This document shows, piece by piece, positions 7,071-10,369 of a stretch of DNA of 10,369 nucleotides; positions within the stretch are counted from its first letter, which is position 1; each line of letters begins with the position of its first letter. The notes beneath the pieces were generated by a model. That model did not search any database and was not told where the DNA came from. It saw nothing but the letters and a program-made list of their open reading frames with translations. The stretch is from the NCBI GenBank assembly GCA_937911855.1, contig CALDPK010000031.1:1-10369 (forward strand). The letters are read 5' to 3'. Source of the DNA: an uncultured Trueperaceae bacterium (GTDB taxonomy: Bacteria; Deinococcota; Deinococci; Deinococcales; Trueperaceae). The position numbers and the translations under genes are program-made.

Positions 7071-8356
7071 CTGACCCCCAGTGCGCGCAGCAGGCCGGCC
7101 GCCAGGCGGCCAGGCAGGCCGGGATCAGCAAGCGATTCAGTCTCAACGGTCAGGTGCACGCCCTTGCCGGCCGCCGGCACCAGTGCCGCGAGTGGCAGGC
7201 TGACGGGTGCGGCGGCACCAAGCTGCTCGGCAAGCAGCGCCGCAGTCTGCGCTCCCGCTGACAGGTCGCCGTAATGACCGAGCAGAAGCTGACGCCTGAG
7301 CTGTTCGACCGCAGTCGTGTCAGCAGCCGAAATCACTGCCGCCTGCTGCAGGTGCACTTCACTCTGGGCGTCGCCCAGGAAGCTCACGGCAGTCGATGCA
7401 CCGGCTTCCAGACGCAGGTATACGTCCGCGCTCGCCGCGCCCAGCAGGGTGGTTGCCTGCTCGGACGCCGAGTTTCTGGTCAGGGTCACGTCAACGCCGG
7501 CCTGGCGCAGTTCGCCCGCCACGGCCAGTGCCAGGTCGACCAGCGCGGTCGTCGCGGGCGGATCCAGGAGGACCGTACCGCCTGTTGCTACAGGAGCGCC
7601 CTGGCTTTCGGGTACGGGCAGGCTCGCGGCCTGGGGTGTGAAGGTAAGCGCGTGCTGCACGCCCGTCCCTGCCGGAACGCTGGTCAGGTTCCAGGTCGTG
7701 CCCGGCGCCAGCTGCACGCGCAGTTCAGGTTCCTGCGAGCCCTGCAGGAAACGTGCCTGCAGGAACGCGGTCCCTTCCAGTTCAGATGTCATGGGCTGGC
7801 GGGTGCGGCTGAAGTAAAGCTGCAGCTCGCTGGTCCGCTCGTTGAAGTACGTCCTTACGGGAACGGGCGCGCTCATGTTGATCAGCAGCCGTTCGCCGCT
7901 GCCTGAACCGGCACGCTCGAGGCCGGTGACGGTGGCTGATGGCAACCGCACATCAACTGCGTCACGGGTGCCGCCCAGGACGGTCACAAAACCACCGAAG
8001 GCCGCTGCCACCGTCTTGACCGGCAGCAGCACGCCAGCATCAGTCTGCAAAGCCGCGTGACCTTCAACCGTCCGTCCGTCTACCGCGGCACTGTCAGCAG
8101 CGTCCGTACGGGCCGGATCGCTGGCAAGCCTCAGTTGCAGCAGGCGCCCCGGCAGACGCAGTTCCACCGTACCGAAACTTACTTCAAGCTCGGCGCCCAG
8201 CGCGGCAGCGAAAGCACGCGCCGGCGCGTACGAGACACCCGGCACCGTCTGCTGGTCAAGGCCCGGCACTTCCTGACCGTCTACGATCAGGCTGGTCCGG
8301 GCCGAAGCAGCTGCCGTCATGAGACAGAGCAGCAGAAGAAGCAGCCGACGCTTCAA
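7067..8356 (-). CDS. secreted amidase-like protein, probably catalytically dead
   Basis: The 429-residue product has a signal peptide (KRR, a Leu run, cleavage likely after ASA at 17-19). Residues 20-140 hold two segments like the copper-amine-oxidase N-terminal module (SYAPARAFAAALGA; LLPVKTVAAAFGG). Residues 141-240 look like an AMIN-type beta domain. Residues 260-428 align with the Amidase_3 core of N-acetylmuramoyl-L-alanine amidases: VLLDP, LALAVAGELRQAGVDVTLTRN, and a final helix LAAGLLRALGV. The zinc site is missing: DPGHGG has become DPPATT (265-270), the Glu of the EKxxNL helix is Ala271, and the His of SIHAN is Glu317 in RLEAG. The gene starts at TTG inside the smpB stop (TTGA overlap) after an AGGGTGA ribosome site. 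I infer a binding or regulatory wall protein rather than a hydrolase. The open frame is intact, so it is not a decayed pseudogene. Confidence 0.75.
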   Translation of the reverse strand: MKRRLLLLLLCLMTAAASARTSLIVDGQEVPGLDQQTVPGVSYAPARAFAAALGAELEVSFGTVELRLPGRLLQLRLASDPARTDAADSAAVDGRTVEGHAALQTDAGVLLPVKTVAAAFGGFVTVLGGTRDAVDVRLPSATVTGLERAGSGSGERLLINMSAPVPVRTYFNERTSELQLYFSRTRQPMTSELEGTAFLQARFLQGSQEPELRVQLAPGTTWNLTSVPAGTGVQHALTFTPQAASLPVPESQGAPVATGGTVLLDPPATTALVDLALAVAGELRQAGVDVTLTRNSASEQATTLLGAASADVYLRLEAGASTAVSFLGDAQSEVHLQQAAVISAADTTAVEQLRRQLLLGHYGDLSAGAQTAALLAEQLGAAAPVSLPLAALVPAAGKGVHLTVETESLADPGLPGRLAAGLLRALGVR

Positions 8357-8796
8357 CGCTCACCCTTCAAGGCACTTTCGATCTGACGTTTCGCGTCCTT
8401 GGCCGCCTGCTGCTGGCGCTTGTCATGACGCTTGCGGCCGCGTCCCAGGCCGATGAGCACTTTCGCCCAGCCCTCCTTGAAGTACAGTTTCAGCGGCACG
8501 ATCGACAGGCCGCGCTGTTCGACGCCGGCACTCAGTTCATCGATCTCGCGCCGGTTGAGCAGCAGTTTGCGCGTGCGCAGCGGTTCGTGGTTGTTGTAGC
8601 TCGCCTGTTTGTAGACGGGAATGTTCATGCCCTCCAGCAGTATCTCGCCGGATTTCACGCGCGCGAACGCCTCGCTTATTGAAGCGCCCCCGTCGCGCAG
8701 CGATTTGACCTCACTGCCGGTGAGTACGATACCGGCCTCGAACGTCTCGAGGATCTCGTAGTCAAAGCTTGCCCGTCTGTTGCGCAGTTCCGTCAC
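8353..8796 (-). CDS. smpB: SsrA-binding protein SmpB
   Basis: SmpB binds tmRNA (SsrA) and takes it into stalled ribosomes, so that nascent chains are tagged for proteolysis and ribosomes are freed. The 147-residue product has the usual length and signatures: YEILETFEAGIVLTGSEVKSLRDGG near the start, YKQASYNNHEPLRTRKLLL in the middle, IVPLKLYFKEGWAKVLIGLGRGRK, and a basic C-terminal tail with DKR that folds in the ribosomal A site. The start is GTG at 8796, preceded by GGTGAT, which can act as a Shine-Dalgarno. It lies 42 bases after priA and overlaps the amidase-like gene by 4 bases. No ssrA (tmRNA) gene is seen in the window. Confidence 0.97.
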   Translation of the reverse strand: MTELRNRRASFDYEILETFEAGIVLTGSEVKSLRDGGASISEAFARVKSGEILLEGMNIPVYKQASYNNHEPLRTRKLLLNRREIDELSAGVEQRGLSIVPLKLYFKEGWAKVLIGLGRGRKRHDKRQQQAAKDAKRQIESALKGER

Positions 8797-8811
8797 CGAA
8801 TCACCACAGTC

Positions 8812-8817
8812 ATTCTA
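8812..8817 (-). promoter_or_regulatory. -10-like box before smpB
   Basis: TAGAAT (5 of 6 with TATAAT) sits 15 bases before the smpB GTG on the minus strand, in the 42-bp priA-smpB gap. The best -35 candidate, ATGACC at 8837-8842, is 19 bases away and overlaps the priA stop. It may let smpB and the two envelope genes be transcribed without priA. Confidence 0.3.
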
Positions 8818-8838
8818 ATGGTGCCCGGCGCCGGCAGG

Positions 8839-10369
8839 TCATTCCAGCTGCAGCGACACGTCGCGCGGGTCCACGTCAACCCGGATGCGCGCCCCCTGCT
8901 GACTGCCGGGAATCTCCTGGAGCAGGTTGCGGAAGCGGGTGGCGTCGCGGCAGCGCAGCAGCAGCTGCCACACGAACCGTCCGCGTACGCGGGCCACGCC
9001 GGCGGGAGTTGGCCCCAGCAGCTCGTCCTCACTGGCGCCACTTGCGAGCAGGGCTCCGTGCAGCCGCCGCGCCTGCTGCTCGGCTGTCGCCTGGTCCCGG
9101 GCGGTTATCTCGACGCGGGCAAGCTCGGCGAACGGTGGGTACGCGAAGGTTTCCCTGCGGGCTACCGTGTCGGTCACGAACTCAGCGAGCGCCGCCTGCA
9201 GGTCATCTGCCTGCAGGACGCTCAGGACGGGATGGTCTGGCTGGAAGCTCTGCAGCAGCACGAGCGGCCTGGGCCGGACCGTCAGCTCAGGGAGCTGCAG
9301 CATGAGCCGTAAGGTCGCCTCAGCGGCCCGGAAGTCACTCAGGCTCATGTGGGCGTCGAACAGTGACACCGCGATGAGCGAGACGTTCGGCAGCGGCGGC
9401 AGCCTGAGTGCCGCCGTGGTGGCTACCAGTACGCCCGGTTCACCCGCCAGCAGCGGCGCGGGGTCTTCGCGGACGTCAGCGTCGTAGCGGACGACCGGCA
9501 GGGTGGGCAGCATTTTTGTGACCGCGGTGGCCAGCCACTGGGTGCCGGCAGCCCGGGATGGTTGCAGTTCGTCCTTGCCGCAGTCCGGGCAGGAGGGCGG
9601 CACCTGGCGGGCGTGGTTGCACTGGTGGCAGCGCAGCACGTTCTCTTTCTGGTGGTACCGCAGCGGCAGGTCGCAGTTGGGGCAGCCGATGGCGTTGCCG
9701 CAGGCTGCACAGCTTAGTGCGCCTGAGAAACCCCGCCGCGAGGACAGGATTATCGCCTGCCTGCCGCGTTCCTCGACCTGACCGAGCACCCGCACCAGGT
9801 CCGCGTCAAGCGGCCAGCTGCTGGCTCCGTTCAGGTCAGTCACGTGCAGCCGCTGTTCAACTGCCGGCAGCTGGACGAGCGGCACACCGCTGAAGCGCAG
9901 CTCCGCGTTCTCAGCGACTTCAGTTTCAACGAGTCGCCGGCCTTCGATGCGTGCCAGCCTGCGGGCAGCCTCCGGCACGAACAGCCTGGCGCCGGACAGC
10001 TGCTTCCATGACGGGCTGGCGCTCTCCAGCACGATGATGCTGCCCGGCTTACGCGCGTGCAGGAGCAGGGCCGGCGCCGTGCCCGCGAGCACCATCGGCT
10101 TCTCACCGGCGGCCAGCTCGAACACGTGGGCGCGCTCAGCGTCGTTGAGGTCACCGGAAAGCATCAGCACTGGCAGGTCACGCGCCAGTGCGCCGACCGC
10201 CTCATGCAGGTAAGTCAGCTCAGGCGCAATGATCAGCGGGCTTTTACCTTCGCTCAGTTCCTGCTCCAGCAGTGGTTTCAGCTCGGCGAGCCGCTGCCGC
10301 CGCCGGCGCCGAGCGCCACGGTCGGGGCTTCGGGGGAAGCGGGCGTGCCGATCATCCGAAGATCTCGAG
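8839..10369 (-). CDS. priA: replication restart protein PriA, helicase-deficient form (5' partial)
   Basis: PriA recognises stalled forks and recombination intermediates and reloads the replisome. The frame runs open to the window edge; about 500 residues are visible, and the N-terminal DNA-binding part lies outside. Counting from the GTG at 10170, the zinc module is intact: eight Cys at 154, 157, 163, 166, 181, 184, 194 and 197. SRRGF precedes it, as in PriA, and PDHP (311-314) and YPPFAELAR follow. The ATPase motifs are not kept. The Walker B position reads VLESAS (47-52) instead of VDEEHD, although SWKQ follows as in SYKQ. GTQMIAKGHDF is replaced by ATTAALRLPPL (250-260). The Arg-finger region (QVAGRAGR) reads QLPELTVRP (292-300). 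Actinobacterial PriA proteins have similarly lost helicase motifs. Near 10290 the frame appears shifted by one base (see findings), so the Arg-rich N-terminal part of this frame is probably not real. Confidence 0.9.
   Translation of the reverse strand, partial: SRSSDDRHARFPRSPDRGARRRRRQRLAELKPLLEQELSEGKSPLIIAPELTYLHEAVGALARDLPVLMLSGDLNDAERAHVFELAAGEKPMVLAGTAPALLLHARKPGSIIVLESASPSWKQLSGARLFVPEAARRLARIEGRRLVETEVAENAELRFSGVPLVQLPAVEQRLHVTDLNGASSWPLDADLVRVLGQVEERGRQAIILSSRRGFSGALSCAACGNAIGCPNCDLPLRYHQKENVLRCHQCNHARQVPPSCPDCGKDELQPSRAAGTQWLATAVTKMLPTLPVVRYDADVREDPAPLLAGEPGVLVATTAALRLPPLPNVSLIAVSLFDAHMSLSDFRAAEATLRLMLQLPELTVRPRPLVLLQSFQPDHPVLSVLQADDLQAALAEFVTDTVARRETFAYPPFAELARVEITARDQATAEQQARRLHGALLASGASEDELLGPTPAGVARVRGRFVWQLLLRCRDATRFRNLLQEIPGSQQGARIRVDVDPRDVSLQLE

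Noticed and set aside
7274..7906. 210-codon plus-strand frame over the amidase-like gene
   Set aside because: It is rich in Arg, Gln and Gly without motifs, has no start context, and is antisense to a better gene.
7067..8356. Amidase-like gene as a decayed pseudogene
   Set aside because: The frame is complete, has a signal peptide, and overlaps both neighbours in coupled fashion, which argues for a maintained gene.
8825..8834. Palindrome CCGGCGCCGG in the priA-smpB gap as a terminator
   Set aside because: There is no T-run after it on the minus strand, and short G/C palindromes are common at this base composition.
8818..9312. Plus-strand frames over the 3' part of priA
   Set aside because: They overlap conserved PriA C-terminal sequence and look like reverse-frame shadows.
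10278..10310. Programmed -1 ribosomal frameshift in priA
   Set aside because: No slippery heptamer of the X XXY YYZ type is present at the junction; a missing base is the simpler explanation.

Overview
The window looks like chromosomal DNA of a member of the Deinococcota (Deinococcus-Thermus), but not Thermus itself. The base composition is GC-rich and codons mostly end in G or C. HisRS and AsnRS read like the Thermus/Deinococcus versions; AsnRS, for example, carries FRAEKSKTRRH in motif 2. Several -10-like hexamers lie only 6-10 bases before a start codon, as in the leaderless transcripts common in this phylum. The placement is from remembered protein similarity, not from a search. No tRNA, rRNA, CRISPR array, insertion sequence or prophage gene is visible, and no stretch over 300 bases lacks a gene.

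Layout. (1) 27-834, minus strand: a YfbR-type HD-domain 5'-deoxynucleotidase, then a 55-residue putative secreted peptide. Between them is a perfect 11+1+11 palindrome that overlaps the likely -35 box of the peptide gene. (2) 835-929: a divergent promoter region for yfbR and a small lipoprotein gene. (3) 930-1304, plus strand: a lipoprotein with one IPT/TIG-like beta-sandwich; its strong Shine-Dalgarno can fold into a hairpin. (4) 1366-6521, plus strand: a compact operon of hisS, aspS, a HAD phosphatase and asnS. Three class II aminoacyl-tRNA synthetases are joined with a phosphatase, with ATGA and TGATG overlaps. (5) 6522-10369, minus strand: priA (5' end outside the window), smpB, a secreted amidase-like protein and a membrane-anchored GerMN protein. 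The last three are joined by 4-base overlaps, and the operon converges on asnS with no base between the two stop codons.

How the genes fit together. The plus operon supplies charged His-, Asp- and Asn-tRNA. The minus operon mixes genome and translation rescue (PriA restarts replication, SmpB drives trans-translation) with two envelope proteins.

The two strongest oddities are probable pseudoenzymes. The amidase-like protein has lost all three expected zinc ligands of the Amidase_3 fold. PriA keeps its eight zinc-binding cysteines but has lost the Walker A, Walker B and arginine-finger motifs. At the right edge PriA also appears to be out of frame by one base: the neighbouring frame restores a degenerate P-loop at exactly the spacing found in E. 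coli PriA. I see no clearly new multi-gene system. The best candidates for something undescribed are the SmpB/pseudo-amidase/GerMN cassette and the palindrome-controlled secreted peptide.
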